Shown here piece after piece: positions 16,416 through 24,420 of a DNA stretch of 64,000 bases. The stretch comes from Micromonosporaceae bacterium (lineage in GTDB: Bacteria > Actinomycetota > Actinomycetes > Mycobacteriales > Micromonosporaceae): NCBI GenBank assembly GCA_020027875.1, contig JAHRHA010000005.1, positions 1 through 64,000 on the forward strand, in the 5' to 3' direction. The number at the start of each line of letters is the position of its first letter. Within the stretch, counting starts at the first letter, position 1. Below the pieces are notes generated by a model. The model saw nothing but the letters and a program-made list of their open reading frames with translations. It made no database searches and was not told the DNA's origin. Position numbers and translations under genes: made by a program.

Positions 16416-16488
16416 AGCGGACGACGGGATTCGAACCCGCGACCCTCACCTTGGCAAGGTGATGCGCTACCAGCTGCGCTACGTCCGC
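16416..16488 (-). tRNA. tRNA-Gly (GCC)
   Basis: The acceptor stem GCGGACG/CGTCCGC, anticodon loop TTGCCAA (GCC) and T-arm GGGTTCGAATCCC are present. It is first in the cluster. CCA is not encoded. Gly-Cys-Val is a common tRNA order in actinobacteria. Confidence 0.95.
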
Positions 16489-16676
16489 GTACGCCCGGCA
16501 CTACCGGGCGACGGTTGGAAACTCTAGCCGACCCGTCTGGAGCGTGCCAAACCGGATCCCGCGCATCAATTGTACGGGCACCGCGGCCGGCCACCTCGTT
16601 GTCGGGTGGGATCTTCCGTGCCCCAGCACGGAGAAACCCACCCGATCATGGTCGGGCAACGCCCGTACGCGTGGAC

Positions 16677-17762
16677 TCAAGCAGGCGGCGCGGCGGACAA
16701 CCCCGTGCACCCTCGCAAACCACGGTACTTCGCCGCGATCCTGTCCGCTTGTGCCCCAGATGACGGAATCGGCTGGCCGGTCGAACGGTTGATGTACGCC
16801 GGCACGAACTCGGTCTTCGCGATCGCCGGCCCGCGCAGTGTCACCCGGAGTACTCCGGTGTCGTTGCTGGCGGCGTCGTTGTACCACCACAGGAAGTTGG
16901 AGAGTCCGTACTGCACGAACGTCTGGCCGAGCCACCCGTCCCCCAGCAGCACGTGCGCGTGCGTACCGACGATCATCGTCGCCCCGGCATCCGCCAGCCG
17001 CTTCGCGAGCGTCTTCATCTGCGACGTAGGGCATTTGTTGTACTCCTGCCCCCAGTGCATGTAGACCACCACCACGTCCGCTGCGGCCTTCGCCGCCTTG
17101 ACCGCCGCCGTTACCCGTGCCGTATCGAAGGCCATCGCCAGGCCCGACCGATCGTCCTTCGCTGCCCAGCTGGACGAGAGCTCCGCGATCTGGCTGAACC
17201 CCAGGATCGCGATCTTCACGCCCTTCACCGTCGTCACCCACGGCCGGTAAGCCTCCGCGGCATTATGCCCCGCGCCGACCACGGGCATGCCGACCGCAGC
17301 GGCCGAGTCCAGGGTGTCGGAGAGCCCCACCCGCCCGTAGTCCAGCGCGTGGTTGTTCGCCACCGTCACCACGTCGATGCCGGCGGCGGCGATGGCTTTG
17401 TACGCCGATGGCGGCGCCCGGAAGTGGAACGTCTTCGGCTCCGGCGTTCCCCGCGTGGTGACCGCCGTCTCCAAGTTGACCATCGCGAGGTCCGCCGCCG
17501 AGAACACCTCCGCCACCGGCCCGAACGCGGTGTCCGGCTCCGCCAGCAGCTTCAGCGTCCGCTCGGCGAAGTGCACGTCGCCGCCGAAGGCCAGCGTGAT
17601 CTCGGCCGGCCCATCGGGCGTGACACCAACGGACGGTGAAGCCGAGGTGGGGGGCCGCGACGAGGGCGCCGCGGCGGGCGAAGCGGGGCTGGTGCAGGCG
17701 GCGAAGATCGGCAGAAGCAGAAGGACCGACGCGCGCCGCCACCGAGGGGAGTGGCAGGTCAC
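16677..17762 (-). CDS. CapA family lipoprotein (poly-gamma-glutamate synthesis protein family)
   Basis: A 361-residue secreted protein. A lipoprotein signal ends at FAAC (Cys near residue 23), a Ser/Pro-rich spacer follows to about residue 50, and then the CapA metallophosphatase-like fold. The motifs GGDVHFAERT, VNLETAVT, VANNHALDYG, YMHWGQEYN and VGTHAHVL supply the expected metal and active-site residues. In bacilli CapA is needed for polyglutamate capsule assembly. No capB/C neighbours are present here, so a general cell-surface hydrolase role is more likely. GTG start. Confidence 0.9.
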   Translation of the reverse strand: MTCHSPRWRRASVLLLLPIFAACTSPASPAAAPSSRPPTSASPSVGVTPDGPAEITLAFGGDVHFAERTLKLLAEPDTAFGPVAEVFSAADLAMVNLETAVTTRGTPEPKTFHFRAPPSAYKAIAAAGIDVVTVANNHALDYGRVGLSDTLDSAAAVGMPVVGAGHNAAEAYRPWVTTVKGVKIAILGFSQIAELSSSWAAKDDRSGLAMAFDTARVTAAVKAAKAAADVVVVYMHWGQEYNKCPTSQMKTLAKRLADAGATMIVGTHAHVLLGDGWLGQTFVQYGLSNFLWWYNDAASNDTGVLRVTLRGPAIAKTEFVPAYINRSTGQPIPSSGAQADRIAAKYRGLRGCTGLSAAPPA

Positions 17763-17824
17763 GCGGCCAGACTACGGGCACCTAGGGCAACCGCCCGCCC
17801 GGTGTGACCACGGACAATCCTGAG

Positions 17825-17858
17825 TGTCGCCTCAGTCATAGGACTGTCGCCTCAGTCA
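17825..17858. promoter_or_regulatory. tandem operator of the TetR regulator
   Basis: TGTCGCCTCAGTCA occurs twice, 20 bp apart, 28 bp before the TetR start and in the divergent region with capA. The second copy extends to the inverted repeat GACTG-N6-CAGTC; the first has one mismatch (GAGTG). It is typical of TetR autoregulation. Confidence 0.6.
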
Positions 17859-17885
17859 CAGGCCAAATCAGATATCTTTTGCCGC

Positions 17886-18488
17886 GTGACGAGACGTTCG
17901 GCCGAGGTGCGCCTCGATAGCCTCCTGCGCACCGCCTGTGACGTCATTGTTCAACGGGGACTTGCCAACACCCGTACCGTCGACGTCGCCAACGCCGCGG
18001 GCGTCAGCCAAGCACTGGTCTTTTACCACTTCGAGACCAAAGAACGTCTCCTCTCGCAGGCCTTCGCCTGGGCCGCTGAGCAGGACCTCAACCGGCTCGA
18101 CGCCGTCATCGGCTCCGTCGGCTCGCCGCTGGAGAAGATCCGCAAGATCCTCAAGTGGTACGTACCCACCGGCTCCTCCAAGTCCTGGGCGATGTGGATC
18201 GACTGTTGGGCCGAATCGTTGCGTGTGCCTGAACTCGAGAAGGTCTCCCGCCGCCTCGATCTGCGGTGGAAGGACGCACTGACCGAAGTGATCATGACTG
18301 GCGTTAAGGACGGCGACTTCACCTGCGACGACCCGGCCGGCGCCGCCTGGCGCATCATCGCCCTCATCGATGGCCTCGCCGTTCAGGTCACCGTCCACGA
18401 GCGGGTCATCTCTCGGCGGCAGCTCTCCGAGTGGGTCCGCCTCGCCGCCGCCCGCGAGCTCAACCTCGACCCCGCCCAACTCGCCTGA
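17886..18488 (+). CDS. TetR/AcrR family transcriptional regulator
   Basis: A 200-residue regulator. The N-terminal helix-turn-helix spans about residues 10-55, with TVDVANAAGVSQALVFYHFE as the recognition segment. The C-terminal region (WAMWIDCWAESLRVPEL, GAAWRIIALIDGLAVQ) resembles the BetI-like ligand domain. GTG start. Tandem operators lie immediately upstream, and the divergent gene is the CapA lipoprotein, a candidate target. A strong bidirectional terminator follows at 18512. Confidence 0.9.
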   Translation: MTRRSAEVRLDSLLRTACDVIVQRGLANTRTVDVANAAGVSQALVFYHFETKERLLSQAFAWAAEQDLNRLDAVIGSVGSPLEKIRKILKWYVPTGSSKSWAMWIDCWAESLRVPELEKVSRRLDLRWKDALTEVIMTGVKDGDFTCDDPAGAAWRIIALIDGLAVQVTVHERVISRRQLSEWVRLAAARELNLDPAQLA

Positions 18489-18511
18489 GGCGGCGCAGTC
18501 ACACGTTCACG

Positions 18512-18569
18512 CGATCTAGGGCGTAGCGACGTGATTGGTGATCAAACCACGTCGCTATGCCCTAGATCG
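18512..18569. terminator. bidirectional terminator hairpin (type C copy 1)
   Basis: A 22-bp stem (18512-18533 with 18548-18569, one G-T wobble) between the convergent TetR and TPP-enzyme genes. Together with the element at 54645 it forms a family: both share GGGCGTAG in the left arm, GTGATT at the loop start, and CCTAGATCGACG on the right, while the mid-stem bases differ in a pairing-preserving way. Confidence 0.75.
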
Positions 18570-20169
18570 ACGCCGTGACAACGTCCACCGGTTCCTCGAC
18601 GATGAGCAGTGTGGGTCCGGGGCGGGCGAAGGCGGCGCGCAGCGAGTCCGCCAGGCTCTCCGGCCCGGTGCAGGCGAGGCCGTCGCCGCCGAGCGCGCGG
18701 GCCAGCGCGACGAAGTCGGGCACGGGCAGGTCGACCGCGAGCGGCGCGATGCCCGCATCGCGCATGTTGGACCGGATCTCGCCATACCCGCCGTTGACGA
18801 ACACCACCACAGGCAGGGGGATTCCCTCGGCCGCGACCGCCGCCAACTCCTGCACCGAGAACATCAGCCCGCCGTCACCGACGAGGGCGATCACCTGACG
18901 GCCGGGGCTCGCCACCGCGGCGCCCAGCGCAGCCGGCAGAGCGTACCCGAGCGTGCCGAAGCCCGTCGGGAAGCAGAACCCGCCCGGCACGTGCACCGGC
19001 AACGTGCCCAATGCCCCGTAGTAGCAGGCCATCGCATTGTCCGCGACCACCACCGCGTCCCGATCGAGCACGGACGCGATGGCCTCCATCATGGACACCC
19101 AGCGCGCTCCCTTGGCCCGAGCCTCCCCTGCCAGCCGGGACCGCCAGGCCTGCGCCCGGCCCACATCACGCCCGGGTACGGGCGAGAGTGCCGCCCGAAG
19201 CTGGGTCAGTCCCTGCCGGGCGTCGGCGTGGATCGCAAGGTCGGGGCGAGCGTTCTGCACGAGCTGGGCCGCATCGATGTCGATCCGGATCAGGAACTCG
19301 GGTCGCGGCGCGCCGTTCCACCAGTCGGTCGGCGCGAGCTCGGTGCCGACGGCGAGCAGGACGTCGCAATCCTCGACGAGCGCGGTCGCGCCCGGCAGGT
19401 GTAACGCCGCCGTGACGCTGCATGGGTGGTCCTCGGGCAAAACGCCCTTGGCGTTGGTCGTGGTGAGCACCGGAGCCTGCAGCAGCTCCGCGAGAGAGCG
19501 CGCCTCCGCGGCCGCCCGCTTCGCTCCGCCACCGAGCAGGATGCCCGGCCTGCCCGCCTCCGAGAGCCGTCGGGCCACCGCGTCGATGAGCTCCCCATCC
19601 GGCTGTGGAATCGTGGCCGGGATCCCGGCCAGGATCGACACCTCGGCGGTCTCTACCAGCAGGTCAAGCGGGATCTCGAGGTAGACGGGTCGGGGGCGGC
19701 CCCACGTCATCTCCACGAAGGCGTGCGCCACCGCCTCGGTTAGCTCTGCGTGGGTGGTGACCCGCTGCGCCGTGTGCGTGACCGCCGCCATCGCGCCGCG
19801 CTGGTCGCGCATCTCGTGCAGCATCCCGGTGCCGCGCTGCGGATGGCGCACCGGCGGGCCGGGTGCCACGACGAGCATCGGCACCGAGTCCGAGTACGCC
19901 TGGCCGACGGCGGCCAGGATGTTCATCGCCGCTGGGCCGGTCGTCGTCACCGCCACGCCTGGGCGGCCGGTGGTGCGGGCATAGCCGTCCGCGGCGTACC
20001 CCGCGCCCTGCTCGTGGCGAGGTGTGACATGACGGATGCCGTGGCCGGTCAGGTGCCGGTAGATCTCAATGTTGTGCGTGCCGGGGATGCCGAAGACCGT
20101 GTCGACGCCGTGCGCCGCCAGGCTGCGTACCAGCACCTCGGCACACGTCATCAAGGCCTGGTGCGGCAT
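18562..20169 (-). CDS. thiamine-diphosphate-dependent enzyme, acetolactate synthase/decarboxylase family
   Basis: A 535-residue three-domain TPP enzyme. Domain I has FGIPGTHNIEIYRHL and the catalytic glutamate in TPRHEQGAGYAADGYAR, domain II the FAD-like fold, and domain III the cofactor motif from VGDGGLMFSVQEL to FVNGGYGEI. It looks closer to 5-guanidino-2-oxopentanoate decarboxylase and benzoylformate decarboxylase than to biosynthetic acetolactate synthase, and no small subunit gene is present. It lies 12 bp after the amidohydrolase-like gene. If it acts on guanidino-oxopentanoate, the pair would link arginine breakdown with polyamine deacetylation; that is inference. Confidence 0.85.
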   Translation of the reverse strand: MPHQALMTCAEVLVRSLAAHGVDTVFGIPGTHNIEIYRHLTGHGIRHVTPRHEQGAGYAADGYARTTGRPGVAVTTTGPAAMNILAAVGQAYSDSVPMLVVAPGPPVRHPQRGTGMLHEMRDQRGAMAAVTHTAQRVTTHAELTEAVAHAFVEMTWGRPRPVYLEIPLDLLVETAEVSILAGIPATIPQPDGELIDAVARRLSEAGRPGILLGGGAKRAAAEARSLAELLQAPVLTTTNAKGVLPEDHPCSVTAALHLPGATALVEDCDVLLAVGTELAPTDWWNGAPRPEFLIRIDIDAAQLVQNARPDLAIHADARQGLTQLRAALSPVPGRDVGRAQAWRSRLAGEARAKGARWVSMMEAIASVLDRDAVVVADNAMACYYGALGTLPVHVPGGFCFPTGFGTLGYALPAALGAAVASPGRQVIALVGDGGLMFSVQELAAVAAEGIPLPVVVFVNGGYGEIRSNMRDAGIAPLAVDLPVPDFVALARALGGDGLACTGPESLADSLRAAFARPGPTLLIVEEPVDVVTASI

Positions 20170-20181
20170 CGCCCGCTCCCT

Positions 20182-21272
20182 TCACTGTGGACGGCGGGCC
20201 CCGGTCAGGCCGGCGAGCGCCGCCACGGTGAGGCCGCCGAGCGTCGCCAAATGGTACCCGCCCTCGTGCACCGCCACGACCGGAACGCCGAGCTCGCGGA
20301 TCAGCGCCCCGGTGCGCCAGTAGCCGTCGTGGCTGACCCGCAGCGGGCTCTCCGGGTCGTCGGCAGCCGCGTCGACACCCAGCGAGACGATGACCGCACC
20401 AGGGCCGAATGCGGCGACCTCCGCGCATACGTCGGCTAGGCCATCGAGCCAGGCGATGTCGCCGGACCCCGGTGCCAGTGGCACGTTGCGGTTGTGGCCC
20501 GCCCCGGTGCCCGTACCCCGCTCGTCGGCGAATCCCAGGTAGTGCGGAAACCAACCTGCACCCGGGTCGACGTGGACCGATCCGTAGAAGACATCCGCGC
20601 GGTCGTAGAAGACCGCCTGGGTGCCGTTGCCGTGGTGGGCGTCGACGTCGACCACCGCTACCCGTTCGACGCCGGCCCGGCGCAGGGCGACCGCGGCGAC
20701 GGCGGCGTTGTTGAGATAGCACGATCCGCCGTAGCCGGCCCGCGTCGCGTGATGACCGGGCGGGCGGCAGATCGCGTATGCGGCCGGCTCCCCCGCCGCG
20801 ATCAGGTCGGCCGCGGTAACACAGCGGCATCCACCGCTGCCCGCGCCGCCGGCCAGGTGCCCGGCCCGACCAGCGTCATCGTGTCGTAGCAGTACAGCCC
20901 GGCCCGCGCGTGGATCGCCGTCGGCACGCGCCGCGCCGCCTCGGGCGGCATCCCCGCGAACATCGCCGCGGTGGGGAAGACGTACGGCACGACGCGGTCC
21001 TGGCCGGGATCGGTCGGGAACCCGGCCTCCTCCCACGCGGCGTAGACCCTAGCCAAGTGGTCGAGGAAGGTCCGGTCGTGCACCGCCTCCAGCGCCTCAT
21101 CGCCGTGGCGGGATGCCGGCACGAGTCGGGCACCGGCCGCGACTACGGCGTCGCGAAGAACGGTGGCCCGCTCGGGCACCTCGGAGCCGGGCGTGGGCAC
21201 ACCGACCCAGATCTCCGAGCCAGGCTCGTGCGCCAGGCATTCCCCTGCCCAGACCGCTGGCAAACTCAGCAA
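20182..21272 (-). pseudogene. histone deacetylase/acetylpolyamine amidohydrolase family, frameshifted
   Basis: The N-terminal third (TTG 21272, with YCYDTMTLVGPGTWPAARAA) and the rest (CRPPGHHATRAGYGGSCYLN, VVDVDAHHGNGTQ, HEGGYHLATLGG) lie in different frames. The break is near 20815: GCTGTGTTACC would read on if one TG were lost, giving a normal length of about 362 residues. The zinc and catalytic residues are otherwise intact. The family deacetylates acetylpolyamines or protein lysines. Either a recent inactivation by dinucleotide slippage or an assembly error explains it. Confidence 0.8.
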
Positions 21273-21304
21273 TTATCGCCCCTCCCCGGGATTAGGCTGC
21301 ACGG

Positions 21305-22387
21305 GTGCCTCGTGCTGCTGACGTGGGAATCAGAATCGGCCTGTTGCCCTCCGGCCCGACCGGCTCGATCCTCGACGTGGCGGGCGTCGGCGTCGGCCAC
21401 GCCACCGTCTGGCGCGACGAACCCGATCCGCCGGCCGGCCGCGGGATCGCTCGGACCGGCGTGACCGTCATCGACCCCGGCGGGAACCTGTTCCGCACGC
21501 CCATTCCAGCCGGCGCGGCGGTGCTCAACGGCGCCGGCGAGTGCACCGGCCTGCTGACCGCGTTGGAGTGGGGCGCCATCGAGACCCCGATCTTCTTGAC
21601 CGCCACGATGCAGCTCGGCCGGGTCTTCGACGCCGCGTGCGAGTTGCTCGGCGCGGAGGAGCCAGGGATCGGGGACGAGGACGTGATCATCCCGGTGGTC
21701 GCGGAGTGCGACGACAGCTTCCTCAACGACGCCCGCCGGATGCAGGTGGGCCGCGATGACGTGAGTTCGGCACTGGCGGCGGCACGCGCCTCGGTCGGCT
21801 CCGCCACGCCCCCGTCGGAGGGCGCCGTCGGGTCTGGCACCGGCATGAGCTGCCTCGGCTTCAAGGGTGGCATCGGCACCGCGTCCCGGCTGGTCGATAG
21901 TGGACACACCGTGGGCGTGCTGGCGATGACGAACTTCGGCTCGCGGGAACGGCTCACCATCGACGGCGTGCCCGTGGGCCGCCTGCTCCCACCACCGCCC
22001 GAGGCCGAGCAGACCGCACCGCCGGCGGGATCGTGCATCGTCATCGTGCTGACCGACGCGCCGCTGGACTCGGCCGGGTGCACCCGTCTCGCCCGCCGCG
22101 CCGGACTCGGACTGGCCCGGACTGGCTCCACCGCGCACCACGCGAGCGGCGAGATCTTCCTCGGCGCGGCCACCGGCCTGCGCGCGCCTCGAGGCGAGAG
22201 GCCGTCGGTTGTGCCGCTGTCCGGCTACAACCTCGACCCGTTCTTCGCCGCCGCGGTCGAGGCGACCGAGGAGAGCGTGCTCAACAGCTTGCTCCAGGCG
22301 TCCACCGTCACCGGCCGCTCGGGCAACACCTCGTACGGGCTGCCCGCCGACGATGTGGCCGCCCTGCTGCGCGCGCACGGCCGCTAG
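21305..22387 (+). CDS. P1 family peptidase (DmpA/L-aminopeptidase type)
   Basis: A 360-residue Ntn-fold aminopeptidase. It has VAGVGVGHATVWRDE, GVTVIDPGG, ETPIFLTATMQLGRVFDAA, the glycine-rich GSGTGMSCLGFKGGIGTASR, and the self-cleavage/nucleophile site AGSCIVIVLTDAPL (Gly-Ser near residue 242). The precursor is cut before that Ser to form the active enzyme. It releases N-terminal residues from peptides or beta-peptides. GTG start, 32 bp from the divergent amidohydrolase. Next to oligopeptide ABC ATPases, it fits peptide catabolism. Confidence 0.9.
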   Translation: MPRAADVGIRIGLLPSGPTGSILDVAGVGVGHATVWRDEPDPPAGRGIARTGVTVIDPGGNLFRTPIPAGAAVLNGAGECTGLLTALEWGAIETPIFLTATMQLGRVFDAACELLGAEEPGIGDEDVIIPVVAECDDSFLNDARRMQVGRDDVSSALAAARASVGSATPPSEGAVGSGTGMSCLGFKGGIGTASRLVDSGHTVGVLAMTNFGSRERLTIDGVPVGRLLPPPPEAEQTAPPAGSCIVIVLTDAPLDSAGCTRLARRAGLGLARTGSTAHHASGEIFLGAATGLRAPRGERPSVVPLSGYNLDPFFAAAVEATEESVLNSLLQASTVTGRSGNTSYGLPADDVAALLRAHGR

Positions 22388-23385
22388 CCGCCCCAGCCGG
22401 CGAGCAGGCAGGCCGCCTCGTGCGTGGTCGTCGCCGGCAGGATCGGCAGCGCCTCGCTCACGCACCGCGTGGCGACGCCGGCCGCGCCCGCGGTGCCGTC
22501 GGCGAGCGCGGGACAGCGCGGGTTGAAACGGCAGCCGACCGGGATCCGGCGCGGGTCGGGCGTCTCTCCCTTGAGGATGACCGGCTTAAGGTGCTGGGTC
22601 TCCGGTAGCACCGAGAGCAGCGCCGCGGTGTAGGGATGGCGTGGCGCGGCAAGCACCTGCTCGGTCGGTCCACTCTCGACAATGCGGCCGAGGTACATCA
22701 CGGCGAGCCGGTCCGAGATGTTCCAGGCCAGGCCGAGGTCGTGGGTGACCACGAGCACGGTGAGCCCGAGCTCGTCGCGCAGCGACAGGAGCAGGGCGAG
22801 GATCTCCCCCCGGACCGAGGCGTCGAGCGAGCTGACCGGCTCATCCGCAACGATGACCTCGGGTTTCAGCGCGAGGGCGCCGGCGATGACGACGCGCTGG
22901 CGCTGACCGCCGGACAGCTCGTGCGGGTAACGCGCGAAGAACCGCTCCGGTGGCCGCAGCCCCGCCAGCGACAGCGCCTCGGCGACCTGAACCTTCTCGT
23001 CGCCCGGAACCCGGTGGATGCGCAGGCCCTCGGCCACCGCCTCGTAGACGGTCCGGCGTGGGTTGAGCGCCCCGGTGGGGTCCTGCAGGACAAGCTGAAC
23101 CTTGCGCCGGTACGCCTTGAGCGCGCTGCCGTGGTAGTCCAGCGGCACTCCGTGGTGGTGAACCTGGCCGCGGTACGGGCGCTCGAGGCCCATCAGGGTC
23201 CGGGCCAGTGTGGTCTTGCCGCAACCCGACTCCCCCGCCAGGGCAACGATCTGTCCCTTCTCGACGGCGAGCTCGACGCCGTCGACCGCGCGGACATCGG
23301 GGTTGGCGCGGCGGCCGCCGAAGCCGACGTACAGGTCCCGCGCCTCAAGCACGGGACCGTCCGGGTGCCTCTGCGAGATGATCAC
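22384..23385 (-). CDS. oligopeptide/dipeptide ABC transporter ATP-binding protein (DppF/OppF type)
   Basis: A 333-residue ATPase with Walker [11 protein letters not shown]-loop LVLQDPTGALNPR, signature [13 protein letters not shown], Walker B VIVADEPVSSLD, switch VVTHDLG, and the C-terminal oligopeptide-transporter extension GCRFNPRCPAL with cysteines. The start is GTG 23385, overlapping the upstream ATPase stop as GTGA. It ends 4 bp into the P1 peptidase gene on the other strand. The matching permeases and binding protein are not in the window, so this ATPase pair must serve a transporter coded elsewhere or be a leftover. Confidence 0.9.
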   Translation of the reverse strand: MIISQRHPDGPVLEARDLYVGFGGRRANPDVRAVDGVELAVEKGQIVALAGESGCGKTTLARTLMGLERPYRGQVHHHGVPLDYHGSALKAYRRKVQLVLQDPTGALNPRRTVYEAVAEGLRIHRVPGDEKVQVAEALSLAGLRPPERFFARYPHELSGGQRQRVVIAGALALKPEVIVADEPVSSLDASVRGEILALLLSLRDELGLTVLVVTHDLGLAWNISDRLAVMYLGRIVESGPTEQVLAAPRHPYTAALLSVLPETQHLKPVILKGETPDPRRIPVGCRFNPRCPALADGTAGAAGVATRCVSEALPILPATTTHEAACLLAGWGG

Positions 23386-24365
23386 AGCGCGGCCGCCTCG
23401 GTCTCGGCGACGGTCTCGGCGACGTGCACGCAGGCCGCCGCGCGGCCCGGCCCGGCCTGGCGAAGGCGGATGTCGATCTCCGCGCACATGCCGATCGCCT
23501 CGACGCAGCGCGGCCGGAACGGGCATCCACTGGGCAGGTCCCGCGGATCGGGCGGATCGCCGGGCAGACCCTTCGGGGCGCGGCGCGACGCCGGGTCCCC
23601 GATCACCGGGAACGCGGCGGCGAGCGCTCGCGCGTACGGATGGCGTGGCTCAGCGAACACCGAAGCCGCCGGACCCTCCTCCACCACCCGGCCCGCATAC
23701 ATCACCGCGACCCGATCGCATGCGTCCGCCAGCACGGACAGGTCGTGGCTGATCAGAAGCATGCCCATCCCGGATTCGCGCACGAGCGTGCCGAGCAACG
23801 ACATCACCTGGGCCTGAACCATCACGTCCAGCGCCGTCGTCGGCTCGTCCGCGATGATCAGTTTTGGCCCGCAGGCGAGCGCCATCGCGATCATCACGCG
23901 TTGGCGCTGCCCGCCGGAGAGCTCGTGCGGGTAGCTAGTCGCCCGCCACGCCGGCAGGCCGACTTGCTCCAGCAGTTCACGCACGCGTGGCCCGGCCGAC
24001 CGGCTGTTCGTGTGCTGCAGAACGGCTTCGGCGATCTGGTCGCCCACCTTCTGGACCGGGTTGAGTGCGTGCATCGCACCCTGGAACACGACCGACGCCT
24101 GGGACCACCGCACGGCGCGCAGCCGGCCCCAGGACATGGTGAGCACGTCCTCGCCGGCGAGGCGCACCTCGCCGGAGACCTTTGCCGACGCCGGAAGCAG
24201 GCGCAGCACCGCACCGGCTATTGTGGACTTTCCGCAGCCCGACTCGCCGGCGAGGCCAACCACCTGGCCGGCCTCGACCGAGAGGTTGACCCCCCGGACT
24301 GCCGGCAGGTCGCCCTCGGACCCGCGGTAGGTCACCTCGAGATCGCGGATGTCGAGCAGCGCCAT
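23382..24365 (-). CDS. oligopeptide/dipeptide ABC transporter ATP-binding protein (DppD/OppD type)
   Basis: A 327-residue ATPase with Walker [11 protein letters not shown]-loop [14 protein letters not shown], signature [13 protein letters not shown], Walker [13 protein letters not shown], and the extension ending [11 protein letters not shown]. It is paired with the next gene by a 4-bp overlap, the usual DppD-DppF order. I start at ATG 24365; a TTG three codons earlier is possible. It diverges from the S9 peptidase gene with a 55-bp gap, so peptide import ATPases and a peptidase may be controlled together. Confidence 0.9.
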   Translation of the reverse strand: MALLDIRDLEVTYRGSEGDLPAVRGVNLSVEAGQVVGLAGESGCGKSTIAGAVLRLLPASAKVSGEVRLAGEDVLTMSWGRLRAVRWSQASVVFQGAMHALNPVQKVGDQIAEAVLQHTNSRSAGPRVRELLEQVGLPAWRATSYPHELSGGQRQRVMIAMALACGPKLIIADEPTTALDVMVQAQVMSLLGTLVRESGMGMLLISHDLSVLADACDRVAVMYAGRVVEEGPAASVFAEPRHPYARALAAAFPVIGDPASRRAPKGLPGDPPDPRDLPSGCPFRPRCVEAIGMCAEIDIRLRQAGPGRAAACVHVAETVAETEAAAL

Positions 24366-24420
24366 GTCACTCAAGGATTCTCCCTTGGAACGAAGCAGCG
24401 TGACGCGCTACCGTCCGCGC

